Assembly (NCBI GenBank): GCA_001856825.1
Contig: ATMD01000002.1
Coordinates: 186,004-250,003 of the forward strand
Length of the DNA: 64,000 nt
Direction: 5' to 3'
DNA from: Thermoplasmatales archaeon I-plasma
GTDB lineage: Archaea > Thermoplasmatota > Thermoplasmata > Thermoplasmatales > GCA-001856825
Below the pieces are notes generated by a model, which saw only the letters and a program-made list of their open reading frames with translations, made no database searches and was not told where the DNA came from. This document shows positions 42,526-52,813 of this stretch, in pieces. Position 1 is the first letter of the stretch, and each line of letters begins with the position of its first letter. A program made the translations under genes and the position numbers.

Positions 42526-42770
42526 ATCAAAAGATGCCTCCTAATGGCAGTTTAAGCATTTGAGTCCTGAAGTCTTTTTCCAACAGAATCCTGAGGTAGA
42601 TCGGAAACCCTCTATTTTAAAAACTGGTTACATAAGAAAGGGATTAAAATTTTCATAAAGTCATCTGATTCTTATTAAAACTAATGCCCTTGGAACAGAG
42701 CAAGCTATAAATAAATTTGATATCATGATGAAAGTAAGGGGGAAAGGTCTACTTAGGAGATATCTTAAAA
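42526..42770. other. Upstream region of the accessory catabolic cluster
   Basis: No gene seen. A/T-rich sequence precedes the FAD oxidoreductase start; AT-rich boxes such as TATAAATAAATTT near 42706-42718 could serve as the promoter. Confidence 0.35.
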
Positions 42771-44084
42771 ATGAGGCAGGCTGATTGGGATGTAATAATA
42801 GTTGGATCTGGAATAATGGGCCTATCTTCTGCTTATTATATAAAGAAGCACGACCAGAATAAATCAGTGCTGGTACTGGAGAAGGAGAAGACGTATGCCC
42901 AGGGCAATTCCGGAAGGAGTGTCGCAGGATTCAGAGACTTTTTCTCTACTGACATCAATTTCAAACTTGCAAGGTCCAGTATTGAGTTTTACAGACACGT
43001 TCAACACAAGATGGGTTACGACCTAGGCATGAAATATGTTGGGTATTTATTCCTAATGAGCAATAGAAAATTCCGGTCTATGGAACCCATAATTAGAAAA
43101 CTTCAGAAATCCACTAAAATGGATATAATCGACCAGGAGGATCTTAAGAAGATAACAGACCTGAATTTTGAATTGAAAAAGGAAGAGCAGTCGCTTCTGT
43201 CCCTTGAACCTATAGAGGTAGGAGTTTTGGGCAGGAACTGTGGAATTCTTGATATTGAGAAATTGTCATCTTTCTATTATGAACAGTGTAAGGAACTTGG
43301 TGTTGAATTTAAATTTGATTCTGAAGTTAAAGATCTGAAAATCTCTCCGACTGATCCAATTGGATATCCCGGAGAACCTTTCCTGTGGCAGAATAAAGTA
43401 GTGTCTAGTGTTGCCACAAAAAATCAAGAATTCGCGTCTAGAGCATTCGTGTTCACTATGGGTGCTTGGACCGGAAAGCTCCTGGACAGAATCGGAGTGG
43501 ACAGCCACATGAGGCCAAAAAAGAGGTTTGTATATCAGATTGGGGGAAGCGGGATTAAAGACATAATCCATAACTCTTTCGGTCTGAATGATGAGTCGGT
43601 CTTTCCCTTCACAATTTTCCCTTCTCATGGTGTGTATATCCGTCCATATCCTCAAAACAGTACCTTTTGGGTAAGTACGTCTGGTACGACATCAGACCAA
43701 GAAATTGGAGAAACTTTCTCATACGATTCTATGGATAATATTGAATATGTCCAGCCAACTGAAGAATACTTCAACTATAATATTCTTCCAATTCTCAGAG
43801 CGTACCTCAAGGAGTTAGACAACTTCAAAATTAGCAGCAGCTGGACCGGGTACTACTCCCTCAATACCCAAGACAAAACTCCCTACATCTTTAAGTTCCT
43901 GAATTCAGTAGTTGCTACAGGTGGGAGCGGGGCAGGACTTATGAAATCTGATTCTATTGGGAGAATAGTGTCGTCGATATTGTTAGATGAAGAAACCACG
44001 GAACTCTTCGACCATTCAAGGGTCACAAATGGAGCAATTGGGATCATAGACAGAGATGTAGGTATTGAATCTCTCAGGTTTTGA
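42771..44084 (+). CDS. FAD-dependent oxidoreductase (DAO/sarcosine oxidase-like)
   Basis: A 437-residue flavoprotein of the D-amino-acid oxidase superfamily. The dinucleotide fold opens with DVIIVGSGIMGLSSAYYI, followed by LVLEKEKTYAQGNSGRS. A C-terminal VVATGGSGAGLMKSDSIGR stretch binds FAD. It likely oxidises a secondary or N-methylated amine or an amino acid. It is convergent with the ThDP enzyme, 6 bp apart. Both belong to an accessory catabolic cluster; the substrate is not visible. Confidence 0.88.
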   Translation: MRQADWDVIIVGSGIMGLSSAYYIKKHDQNKSVLVLEKEKTYAQGNSGRSVAGFRDFFSTDINFKLARSSIEFYRHVQHKMGYDLGMKYVGYLFLMSNRKFRSMEPIIRKLQKSTKMDIIDQEDLKKITDLNFELKKEEQSLLSLEPIEVGVLGRNCGILDIEKLSSFYYEQCKELGVEFKFDSEVKDLKISPTDPIGYPGEPFLWQNKVVSSVATKNQEFASRAFVFTMGAWTGKLLDRIGVDSHMRPKKRFVYQIGGSGIKDIIHNSFGLNDESVFPFTIFPSHGVYIRPYPQNSTFWVSTSGTTSDQEIGETFSYDSMDNIEYVQPTEEYFNYNILPILRAYLKELDNFKISSSWTGYYSLNTQDKTPYIFKFLNSVVATGGSGAGLMKSDSIGRIVSSILLDEETTELFDHSRVTNGAIGIIDRDVGIESLRF

Positions 44085-44090
44085 ACCTCA

Positions 44091-45794
44091 CTATCCGAGA
44101 TACTCCCTTCCGTGTTTTTTTGCTGCTTCTTTCCACTCCGGAACAGGAGGCACAATCATATCTTCTGGCTCAGTCACAATCTCTAAAATGAAAGGGCCAG
44201 GAGTTTTTACTGCAATCTTCATTTTTTCCTCTATTTCTGAATCTTTTTGGGCAACTTCGTAAGGTATGTAATGGGCGGCTGCAATCTTGGAATAGTCAGT
44301 GGAACCGAAGTTAGCTCCTGGAATAACTTTATCGAAATGAGACAACATAGTTGCTCTTATCCAGCCAAATGACCCATTGTTTACAAGAATGACTTTTACA
44401 TCTGGTTTATAGCGGGAGAGAGTTTCCAGTTCTCCCTCAAAGAAACCAAAACTTCCGTCAGTAGTGAGGGAGAATGTCACTTTATTGGTTGCAAAGAAAG
44501 CGCCTATTGCCGCTGGCAGCGAGAATCCAAGACCTCCGACTGAGTAGTTGAATATGAACTTCCTCCTTGGCGCTCTAATCCTGAAATACGCAGAACTGTA
44601 AATTGCACCTACCCCTGGATCTGCAGCAATGATAGAACTTTCTGGTACGACCTTCTCTAAAGTCTTTATCAGTTTTACAGGGTTCACTGACTTAAATTTT
44701 CTGTCAAGAAGTCTATCAACGAATGTAAGTGCTTCCTGTCTTTTGTTGCTGAAATCGGATGGCGTCGCCTTTCTCAATCCACTATCCTTTGCCTTATTCA
44801 AAAGCTCTGAAAGTGTCAACTTTGCATCACCCATTAGAAAGATGTCAGTCTGATAGTTGTTTCCAAGTTCTAGCTCAGATATATCAATTTGAATTATCTT
44901 TCTTCCCCCTTTGAATAATGGTGGATTTTTCCATTCAGATGTCGAGGCTGAATCGACATTCGTTCCAATAAAGATGATCAGGTCGGCGGAAGATACAATT
45001 CCGTTGGAGAAATCTGTTCCACCCCTGCTTCCAACAACCCCTATTGAAAGTTCCCACTCTTCTGAGACTGCTCCCTTTCCAGATATTGTAGTTCCGACTG
45101 GAATGTTTACGTACCTAGCAAATTCCTGTAGCTCATTCTCTGCATGTGATAAGAGGACCCCTTGCCCTGCAATTATAACAGGGAAAGCACTTCCTTTAAT
45201 GGCCCGAATTGATTCTTCAATAAGTTTATCTTCCGGACTGGTCCTTAAAGAGGGGTAAGTGGAAAAGGCATCCTGTGAATAGATCTCTTGGTCTTTAACA
45301 ACATCATCGTAAACGTTTATCGGGAATCTTACGAACACCGGGCCCATCCTTCCAGAAGTTGCAGCTCTAAATGCCCTCCTAATCAATCTAGGAATGTCCG
45401 ACCCGTTGTTGACCGAAATGTATTCCTTCGTGACGCTTTTAAACATTGCCGATTTATCATATTCAGTCAGGAAATTCCTCTTTTCTGAGGATAGCGAGAT
45501 ATCGCTTGAAAGTATTATCAGGGGAACACCAGAACTATTCGCCTCGATAATTCCTGGTAAAGCATATGAAGCCCCGACTCCTGGAACCTCACATATTCCT
45601 GGTCTATTTCCTGCTCTCGAGTAACCGTCAGCCATTATTGCGACATTTCTTTCGTCCCTTGCAAGAACGTGATTTACTTCACTGTACTTTGTCCAACTTT
45701 CATATAGGGGAAATGATGTTTCTCCTACTAACCCAAAAACATGAGAAACTGAATATTCCTTTAAGAGTTCCAATATTGCATCTGATCCCTTCAT
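44091..45794 (-). CDS. Thiamine-diphosphate-dependent enzyme (acetolactate synthase/benzoylformate decarboxylase-like)
   Basis: A 567-residue ThDP enzyme with the three-domain layout of acetolactate synthase-type proteins. The N-terminal PYR domain has FGLVGETSFPL (the cofactor-activating glutamate), and the C-terminal PP domain has the metal-binding TTDGSFGFFEGEL...NNGSFGW motif (about 440-475). The family members in catabolic clusters include decarboxylases, oxalyl-CoA decarboxylase-like and acetolactate-type enzymes. No small regulatory subunit (IlvN) is nearby, so acetolactate synthesis for branched-chain amino acids is less likely. The substrate is unknown. Confidence 0.85.
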   Translation of the reverse strand: MKGSDAILELLKEYSVSHVFGLVGETSFPLYESWTKYSEVNHVLARDERNVAIMADGYSRAGNRPGICEVPGVGASYALPGIIEANSSGVPLIILSSDISLSSEKRNFLTEYDKSAMFKSVTKEYISVNNGSDIPRLIRRAFRAATSGRMGPVFVRFPINVYDDVVKDQEIYSQDAFSTYPSLRTSPEDKLIEESIRAIKGSAFPVIIAGQGVLLSHAENELQEFARYVNIPVGTTISGKGAVSEEWELSIGVVGSRGGTDFSNGIVSSADLIIFIGTNVDSASTSEWKNPPLFKGGRKIIQIDISELELGNNYQTDIFLMGDAKLTLSELLNKAKDSGLRKATPSDFSNKRQEALTFVDRLLDRKFKSVNPVKLIKTLEKVVPESSIIAADPGVGAIYSSAYFRIRAPRRKFIFNYSVGGLGFSLPAAIGAFFATNKVTFSLTTDGSFGFFEGELETLSRYKPDVKVILVNNGSFGWIRATMLSHFDKVIPGANFGSTDYSKIAAAHYIPYEVAQKDSEIEEKMKIAVKTPGPFILEIVTEPEDMIVPPVPEWKEAAKKHGREYLG

Positions 45795-46042
45795 TCTTGT
45801 ACATTAGAGTAACGGTAAATATTTTATTGTAGGCAGGAGTAGTATTCCAAGAACTCGCCTTAAAAAGATAACTCTTGTAGAGGATAAGGAATAGAATTTC
45901 GCAGTTTTCTATATGGTTAATTGAAGCTGAATAGGTCGAGTTAGAGAATTAAATAATCCATCTTAATATCTTTAACCACGACTAAGGAAAATCCAGGCCA
46001 AGGAGAAAAGAAATAAATAGTTTAAAATTAATATTTGCCCTC

Positions 46043-47317
46043 ATGGAGAAAGTGCAGAGAGAAGTTCTATCTGCAGCCATGATAGGAACTATTTTGGAAT
46101 GGTACGGAATTTTTCTTTTCAGTTCCGGGGCTGTATTTATCGCCCATGCTTTTTTACCAAAGGGAAATCCGATTGCAACAATTGCTGAAACGTTGTTCAT
46201 ATTTGCAATAGGGTTTTTCATGAGACCTGTAGGTGCGGTCTTCTTTGGACACTTTGGCGATAAAATGGGAAGAAAAAGGATGCTTTTGTATACGCTACTA
46301 ATTTCTGGTATTTCCACGGGACTGGTAGGTGTTTTGCCTACATATGCCGCTTCTGGAATCCTTGCAATTATACTGCTCATAATCCTCAGGCTTCTTCTAG
46401 GATTTGGACTTGGAGGAGAATGGGGAGGAGCAATGCTCCTTGATCTCGAGAATTTTAAGAAAAAGAGGGGTCTATGGGGATCTTTTGTCCAATCCACCGT
46501 GGGCATCGGTCTAATATTAGGTGCTCTCGCATTTCTGGTGCTGACAACTATACTCCCTTCCGCAGCGATGTATTCATATGGGTGGAGAATCCCATACCTG
46601 CTAGCTTTTGTCGTGCTGATCGTTGGTATATTCATCAGGCTCAAAATACCTGAGACACCCGTTTTTGCAGCCGCCCAGAAGGAAAAGAAAATTGCCAAAT
46701 ATCCAATATCTGAGCTTTTCAAAAACCACAAGCTAAATCTGCTCCTTAGCACATTGATAGTGGCATCTTCCGGCACGATTTACTATATAGGTGTAACCTT
46801 GCTTCCAACACTGTTCGAAGTTGAGAAAATTGTCACAGTCCATCTCGCCCAATTTGCAATAATAGGCTTTGCGCTTGCGGAAATATTCTTCGTTTTCATA
46901 GGAGGTATACTATCAGATCACTACGGAAGGAGGATCATGGCAATAGTAGCGAACGTCATTTTCATTGTGATTGTCTTCCCATCCATCCTTTCAAAGGCCG
47001 CCGCTGCCCTTGTAATTTTCATGGTGCTTTACGGCGTGGCTCACGGTATTGGTTACACTGCAGAGGGCGATATTATCTCTGAAATATTCCCAACGAACGT
47101 TCGTTACACAGGCAATTCATTCGCATACCAGTTTGCAAATGCTTATGTTGCCGGTCCCGCACCTTATGCCTCTATAGCCCTAGGTGCTGTATCAGTTTTC
47201 CTGTACCCTCTGTACGGACTAGTCTTCTCCTTCCTGGCCATTGCGTCTGCGTTAAAGATAAAAGAAACGAAGGATGTGTCGCTAGGCGAGGAGATTTCAG
47301 AGCAACCCGTTCCCTGA
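46043..47317 (+). CDS. MFS transporter, metabolite:H+ symporter type
   Basis: A 424-residue, twelve-helix membrane protein close to the MHS group (ProP/KgtP/ShiA-like). It has GTILEWYGIFLFSSG in helix 1, GFFMRPVGAVFFGHFGDKMGRKRML around helices 2-3 (shown here in two parts: GFFMRPVGAVFFGHFG and DKMGRKRML), and GFGLGGEWGGAMLL in helix 4. Such carriers take up organic acids, betaines or amino-acid derivatives with protons. It lies upstream of HyuA and HyuB and probably imports their substrate. Confidence 0.88.
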   Translation: MEKVQREVLSAAMIGTILEWYGIFLFSSGAVFIAHAFLPKGNPIATIAETLFIFAIGFFMRPVGAVFFGHFGDKMGRKRMLLYTLLISGISTGLVGVLPTYAASGILAIILLIILRLLLGFGLGGEWGGAMLLDLENFKKKRGLWGSFVQSTVGIGLILGALAFLVLTTILPSAAMYSYGWRIPYLLAFVVLIVGIFIRLKIPETPVFAAAQKEKKIAKYPISELFKNHKLNLLLSTLIVASSGTIYYIGVTLLPTLFEVEKIVTVHLAQFAIIGFALAEIFFVFIGGILSDHYGRRIMAIVANVIFIVIVFPSILSKAAAALVIFMVLYGVAHGIGYTAEGDIISEIFPTNVRYTGNSFAYQFANAYVAGPAPYASIALGAVSVFLYPLYGLVFSFLAIASALKIKETKDVSLGEEISEQPVP

Positions 47318-47472
47318 AATATCTTAATTTCCTTTTTTATTTTTAATTCATTACTCTCCCTTCACTGGTCGATGGGAGGCTTCCAGGGAGATTATCTGAC
47401 AGCTCAAAGGACGGAGATCTGAAAAGACATCTGGAACTATTTAAATAAAATAATAAGATATTGACGATTGTT

Positions 47473-49497
47473 ATGTCAAGTAAATATTACGTTGGAATTG
47501 ACATAGGGGGAACTTTTACGGACATAGTAATTTTTGACTCTGAATCAAAGGACATTCAGATCCTTAAACTTCCAAGTACACCAGATTTCCCTGAAAAAGC
47601 GGTGATAAATGCATTGAAATCTATCAATATTGACCCCGGAAAGATTATTTTGATTACCCATGCAAGCACTATTGCTACGAACGCACTTCTTACCAAGACC
47701 GGCCTTGCAAGAGTTGGCCTAGTGACCAACAAGGGGTTCAAGGACATAATTGAAATAGCAAGACAGAGAAGGTCTGAAATCTATAACCTACGCTATTCGC
47801 GCCCCGAGCCTCTAGTTCATAGAAATCACAGATACACTGTTTCAGGCAGAATTTCTTATGACGGGAAGGAGATTGAGCCGGTCAAACCGGCAGACTTAGA
47901 TACACTGAAAAAAAGAATAAATAAAGACAAGATAGAGTCCATTGCTGTTTCGCTCTTGAACTCTTATGTGAATCCATCGCACGAAATTCTGGTCAAAGAA
48001 CATCTGCAAGGGTTCAAGGGTTATGTATTCCTCTCATCGGAAGTCAACCCTGAATTCCGGGAATATGAGAGGACTAGCACCACGGTGGTTAACGCAATCC
48101 TGGCACCTTTGGTATCAAATTACCTGAAAGATCTCAATCGCCACTTTCGTGACAGTGGTATAAGCGCCCCCTTTTACATGATGGGTTCTAATGGAGGCCT
48201 CAATACTTCTGAGTACGCCTCCAAGATACCCATTTCAGTGATAGAGTCCGGTCCTTCAGCAGGGGTCATCGCCTCAAGTTTCGTTGCAAGAACCTTGGGC
48301 CTTGACAAGGTCATAACATTCGACATGGGTGGAACTACTGCGAAAGCTGGAACGATAATAGAAGGCAAACCAGACATCTCTTCTGAATTTGAGGCTGCTG
48401 GAAAGACGCATAGTGGTAGGTCCATAAAGGGAAGTGGTTATGCGGTCCGTTTCCCATTCATTGATCTTGCAGAGGTTAGCGCAGGTGGTGGAACCATCGC
48501 GTGGGTAGATGAGGGTGGTTCGCTCAGGGTTGGTCCTAAAAGTGCAGGAGCTTCCCCTGGTCCTGCTGCCTATGGGAGTGGAGGAAAAGAACCCACGATA
48601 ACTGACGCAAATATCCTTTTAGGAAGGCTAAATCCGCATCATCTCCTTGGGGGGAAAATGAAAATTTTTAAAGAGTTATCAGAAAACGCAATCAAAGATA
48701 AGATTGGGCAGAAACTTGAAATAGACGTCATTGCAGCCGCTGATGGCATAGTAAAGCTCATCAATAATGCAATGGCAAAAGCTATATCAATCGTCAGTAT
48801 CGAACGAGGAAGAGACCCAAGGGATTTCGTAATGATGGCTTTCGGAGGTGCTGGTCCGGTTCATGCTTGCGATCTAGCAGAAGAGATTGGGATAAAAGAG
48901 GTGTTTGCACCGCCCAATCCCGGACTATTTTCCGCATACGGTCTATTGACTGTTGACATAATAAGGCCGTTTTCAAAATCCGGAATAGGTCTTACGATGG
49001 ATGCCATCGAAAAACAGCTCGATGCTTTAGAAGAGGAGGCCAAACAATCCCTAAAAATGGAAGGTTTCCAGAATGTGGATACTGAGAAGTACTTAGATAT
49101 GCACTATGTCGGTCAATCTTTTGAGCTCGCCATCCCACTTGCATGGGATTCCAACCCATTTGCATATTTCAAAAATGAGCACAAGAAGATATATGGTTAT
49201 TATTCAGATGATCCGATTGAGGTTGTGAACACAAGAGTGATTGCAAAGGCAAATGTTCCAAAGATTGAGATAAACGAGTACAAGGAAGGTGGATTAATGG
49301 CTGAAGAATCCAGAAGGAAGGTATATTTCAACGGGGAGTTCGTCGACACTCCAGTGTTTACGAGGGGAAAAATCCCAGTCGGCTCGAAGGGTATCGGCCC
49401 GACGATCATAGAAGGCTATGACTCAACTGTTGTCGTTAATCCTGGATGGTCTTGGACTGTCGATAAATATCTTAACGTGAATGTAAGGAGGAATTGA
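47473..49497 (+). CDS. hyuA: Hydantoinase/oxoprolinase subunit A
   Basis: A 674-residue subunit of the ATP-dependent hydantoinase/5-oxoprolinase/acetone-carboxylase-like family. The actin-like ATPase start is YVGIDIGGTFTDIVIFDSE, and the second phosphate-binding part reads VITFDMGGTTAKAG. A zinc/active region with GGGTIAWVDEGG follows. Together with HyuB it hydrolyses cyclic amides such as hydantoins or 5-oxoproline using ATP. The frame can also start at TTG 47461; the ATG at 47473 matches the family start. HyuB follows after one base. Confidence 0.88.
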   Translation: MSSKYYVGIDIGGTFTDIVIFDSESKDIQILKLPSTPDFPEKAVINALKSINIDPGKIILITHASTIATNALLTKTGLARVGLVTNKGFKDIIEIARQRRSEIYNLRYSRPEPLVHRNHRYTVSGRISYDGKEIEPVKPADLDTLKKRINKDKIESIAVSLLNSYVNPSHEILVKEHLQGFKGYVFLSSEVNPEFREYERTSTTVVNAILAPLVSNYLKDLNRHFRDSGISAPFYMMGSNGGLNTSEYASKIPISVIESGPSAGVIASSFVARTLGLDKVITFDMGGTTAKAGTIIEGKPDISSEFEAAGKTHSGRSIKGSGYAVRFPFIDLAEVSAGGGTIAWVDEGGSLRVGPKSAGASPGPAAYGSGGKEPTITDANILLGRLNPHHLLGGKMKIFKELSENAIKDKIGQKLEIDVIAAADGIVKLINNAMAKAISIVSIERGRDPRDFVMMAFGGAGPVHACDLAEEIGIKEVFAPPNPGLFSAYGLLTVDIIRPFSKSGIGLTMDAIEKQLDALEEEAKQSLKMEGFQNVDTEKYLDMHYVGQSFELAIPLAWDSNPFAYFKNEHKKIYGYYSDDPIEVVNTRVIAKANVPKIEINEYKEGGLMAEESRRKVYFNGEFVDTPVFTRGKIPVGSKGIGPTIIEGYDSTVVVNPGWSWTVDKYLNVNVRRN

Positions 49498-49498
49498 G

Positions 49499-51136
49499 AT
49501 GGACCAATTTTCAAGTCAGATAATCAGGAATTCACTGTTCTACGGTAGCGAAGAGATGGGTATTGCACTCAGAAATTCTGCTTATTCTCCCAATATCAAA
49601 GAGAGAATGGATCATTCAGCAGCCATATTTGATTCAGATGGCAACCTACTTGCTCAGGCCGAGCACATCCCAGTTCACCTCGGATCGCTTCCCTGGGGCT
49701 TGAGGAATACGCTGAATTACATGAAAAAGGAATCGCTGGAGATTGAAGATAATTCCATGATCGTTGTCAACAATCCGTACATTGCAGGAACACACCTCAA
49801 TGACGTTACCGTGATAAGACCGATATTCTTCAGAGGTGACCTGATAGGCTTTTCAGCAAATAAGGCGCACCATTCCGACATAGGAGGCAAGGTTCCGGGC
49901 AGCATATCCTCCGATGCCAAATCTCTGTACGAAGAAGGTTTGATCCTAGATCCAGTATTCTTGATCAGAAGAAACGAATTTAATAGGGATGTTTTTTCAT
50001 TGTTTTCCATTAACTCAAGAAATCCTTATGAGAGAAGGGGGGACCTGAAAGCACAGATAGCTGCAAATCTCACAGGTGAAAAGAGAGTGAAGGAAATAAT
50101 AGAAAAATATGGAGTAGAAGCGTTTAATGAAGCAAATCTGACAGCTTTTCAGTATGCTGAAAGGATGACCCTTTCAAAGATCAAAGATATGAAAAAAGGT
50201 TCATACGACGCTGAGGATTATCTGGAATCACCAGAAGGAAAAGACATAAAATTAAAGGTGAGGGTTGCGGTAGGGGACAGCGAAATAAAGGTAAATTACG
50301 CAGGAACAGATAAACAGGTTTTGTTTCCCCTGAATGCAGTCTTAGGAGTCACAATTTCAGGGGTGCAATTTGTCTTCAGAAGCCTCCTAGGGGAGGATGT
50401 TCCGGTGAACTTTGGTACCTTCAAATCTATAAAAATAGAAGCGGAGGAAGGGACGGTCCTGAATCCTGTTTTTCCTGCTCCTGTCTCCGGCGGTAACGTG
50501 GAAACTAGCCAAAGAAACGCTGACGTTCTCTATCTAGCGATGAGCAAGGCTATGCCCGATACTGTTCCTGCTGCTGCGGGAGGATCAATGAACAATATTA
50601 TGATGGGAGGCTTATATAAAAATAAAACCTGGGCATTCTACGAGACCATAGGTGTTGGACTTGGGGGCAGAAAAGGCATGGATGGAGTCGATGGTGTTCA
50701 TTCCAACATGACCAATACTATGAACACCCCTATAGAAGAGATAGAAAAGAATCTTCCTCTACTCGTTACTCGGTATGAGTTTAGGACAAACAGCGGTGGT
50801 GAAGGAGAGTACAGGGGAGGTTGCGGAATAATAAGGGCATACAAAGTCAGAGAGGGTTCAGTTACGGTGACAGTACTTTCGGAAAGGGGTATTCATAGAC
50901 CGTGGGGCTTGTTCGGCGGTCTACCTGGAAAACCAACTGAAGTCAAGACAGTGAAGGGTGGAAAAACAAAGAAGAGAGGAACCAAGGGAACCTTCGAACT
51001 CAATGAAAACGACATTTTTGAGATAAGAACAGCAGGTGGAGGGGGATATGGAGAACCCTCGAAAAGGTCTTCATCAGCGTTAAAGAGTGACAAAAATAAT
51101 GGATTTACATTTAGACCTAGGAATAAGAATAAGTAA
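49499..51136 (+). CDS. hyuB: Hydantoinase/oxoprolinase subunit B
   Basis: A 545-residue partner of HyuA. Marks are SIKERMDHSAAIFDSDG near the start, NNPYIAGTHLNDVTVI, ANKAHHSDIGGKVPGS and the C-terminal FRTNSGGEGEYRGGCG. It contributes to the carboxylase/amidohydrolase site of the complex. It begins one base after the HyuA stop. After it come the dead transposon and tRNA-Leu, so the cluster ends here. The lysine-rich tail (SDKNNGFTFRPRNKNK) is atypical. Confidence 0.9.
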   Translation: MDQFSSQIIRNSLFYGSEEMGIALRNSAYSPNIKERMDHSAAIFDSDGNLLAQAEHIPVHLGSLPWGLRNTLNYMKKESLEIEDNSMIVVNNPYIAGTHLNDVTVIRPIFFRGDLIGFSANKAHHSDIGGKVPGSISSDAKSLYEEGLILDPVFLIRRNEFNRDVFSLFSINSRNPYERRGDLKAQIAANLTGEKRVKEIIEKYGVEAFNEANLTAFQYAERMTLSKIKDMKKGSYDAEDYLESPEGKDIKLKVRVAVGDSEIKVNYAGTDKQVLFPLNAVLGVTISGVQFVFRSLLGEDVPVNFGTFKSIKIEAEEGTVLNPVFPAPVSGGNVETSQRNADVLYLAMSKAMPDTVPAAAGGSMNNIMMGGLYKNKTWAFYETIGVGLGGRKGMDGVDGVHSNMTNTMNTPIEEIEKNLPLLVTRYEFRTNSGGEGEYRGGCGIIRAYKVREGSVTVTVLSERGIHRPWGLFGGLPGKPTEVKTVKGGKTKKRGTKGTFELNENDIFEIRTAGGGGYGEPSKRSSSALKSDKNNGFTFRPRNKNK

Positions 51137-51246
51137 GTATGAAATTCTATATCCAAAAATGTTAAAGAATGCACATTGAAGTCTTAATTTGTCGCTTCTA
51201 TTTCATCCTTCATTCCCATTTTATAAATTACCTATATTTTTAATGC

Positions 51247-51256
51247 GTTTTATACA
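51247..51256 (+). repeat. Left terminal inverted repeat of the IS
   Basis: GTTTTATACA; its reverse complement occurs at 52639-52648. Matching continues imperfectly inwards (GCATG against CCATG). Confidence 0.55.
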
Positions 51257-52638
51257 GCATGGAGAAAAACCATCGATTCTCTTTCATATTAGAGGTAGCT
51301 TTATAATAGCATTATTTGTATATTATACGTCATAACGTTCATAAGGAAGATCAAGAAGCAATCTGGTACGTACATTGCATAGGTCCAATCCGTTCTGGAA
51401 AATGGCAAGGCAGAAGGTGATAAGCTTCATAGGCAAGCAGGTGGGAGGAAAAACCTGTGAGGAGTATAAGCTCCTCATCCGTGAAGGTCACCGCCGTAAA
51501 GAGGCACCTGGACATAGAGGTCATTAACAGGATTGCCGAAGACCTAAATCTCACTGGCCTCAGCCCTGAGTTATTGATTCTTGCGTATTACCAGCTGCTC
51601 GACAGACCACCAATAAACAGGATGGAGGGGGGCTCAGCAACACGGACATGCTTGAGATTCTAGGCGTAGAAAGCACGTACATGTCCAGGCTATACGACTC
51701 ACTGGACGAGCTGAACGAATCAGACTTCACTAAAATGGAAGAGAACAGGGCGGTGATTATAGACGTGACTGACACATATTTCGAGGGTAAGAGAATGGAG
51801 GGGGAATACCGAAGTGGAAAAAGGACAAGAAGGTGAAGAAGCTGGTGCAGATTGCACTGGCCGTCACTGAAAACAGGGGTTTCCGCTCTTCCACTGGACG
51901 TATGGAGGGAACATATCTGACAAGAGGATATTCACGGAGATGATCTCCACGCTAAAGGAGAGGGGTAATCATCCACAGTCATGGAGAGGGAACTCTACTC
52001 GAAGAAGAGCATAGAGGACGCCCTTGCACTGAAGATGAATGTGATATGCGGAGTCATAAAGGACAGGGAGATGAGGAAAATACTGCTAGCAATGGACAGG
52101 AATAGCATATACGAGAAGGAGAACAGAGTCTCCCTCAAGAGCACCCATGTATACAATGTATACATAAAGTCCATGGAATTCATGCAAGGGAAACAGATAG
52201 CTGTCTAAAACCCTCAGCTCGAACAGATAAGGAGGGAGCACTACTACGAACACTCATCTGACGAAAATATTGCATCTCTTTTGGGCTATTCCATCATATG
52301 CCACAACACATCCCATGACGACAGGGATGTTGTGAAGAGATACTACGCAAAGGGTACGATAGAGAGGGTGTTCAAGCACATGAAGGGGGTACTCTCCCTC
52401 AGGCCTGTGAGGGTATGGGTGCTTTCTTATGTTTATGCACACATGAAGATATGTTACCTTTCATACACAATACTATCGATGCTGCAGTATCATATAGAGA
52501 GGACAGGCATATCAGGTTAGGATGCCCTGGAATTGTTGAGCGGAGGGTACAGTGTGCTGCTGATGGACAGGGGGTCGCGATTTAATTGGTCCACAAACGT
52601 AGAACTCTCTATGAAATAGGAAGAGATCAGGAACATGG

Positions 52639-52648
52639 TGTATAAAAC
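52639..52648 (-). repeat. Right terminal inverted repeat of the IS
   Basis: TGTATAAAAC, the reverse complement of the left repeat at 51247-51256. Confidence 0.55.
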
Positions 52649-52728
52649 TCAGTGAAAAGTTAGAAAATTAAGCGTTTTTTATTTCTAAATTAGCTGCTTG
52701 AATAGACTGGTTTGATAACAAATATAGA

Positions 52729-52813
52729 TGCGGGGGAGGGGATTTGAACCCCCGAATCCCTACGGAACCAGATCTTAAGTCTGGTACCTTTAACCTGGCT
52801 CGGCAACCCCCGC
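52729..52813 (-). tRNA. tRNA-Leu (TAA)
   Basis: A class II tRNA of 85 nt. Acceptor GCGGGGG pairs with CCCCCGC, discriminator A (plus-strand T at 52729), anticodon stem CCAGA/TCTGG with loop CTTAAGA and anticodon TAA (plus-strand 52775-52777), T loop TTCAAAT, and a variable arm of the Leu type. No intron. Confidence 0.95.

Larger units (their letters stand above)
51247..52648 (+). mobile_element. Inactivated IS4/IS1634-like insertion sequence
   Basis: A transposase gene broken into at least four frames lies between short inverted repeats. Fragments are 51457-51663, 51648-51836 (with IIDVTDTYFEG, the first catalytic Asp region), 51981-52208 and 52281-52520 (with YAKGTIERVFKHMKGVLSLRP, the catalytic Glu region, here split as YAKGTIERVF and KHMKGVLSLRP). 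The frames match the DDE transposases of IS1634/IS4. Imperfect repeats GTTTTATACA (51247-51256) and TGTATAAAAC (52639-52648) mark the ends. Multiple frameshifts and stop codons mean it cannot move by itself. It lies 80 bp from tRNA-Leu. Confidence 0.75.

Noticed and set aside
44091-45794. Annotation as the acetolactate synthase of branched-chain amino-acid synthesis.
   Set aside because: No small subunit or other ilv gene lies nearby and the setting is catabolic; a general ThDP enzyme call is safer.
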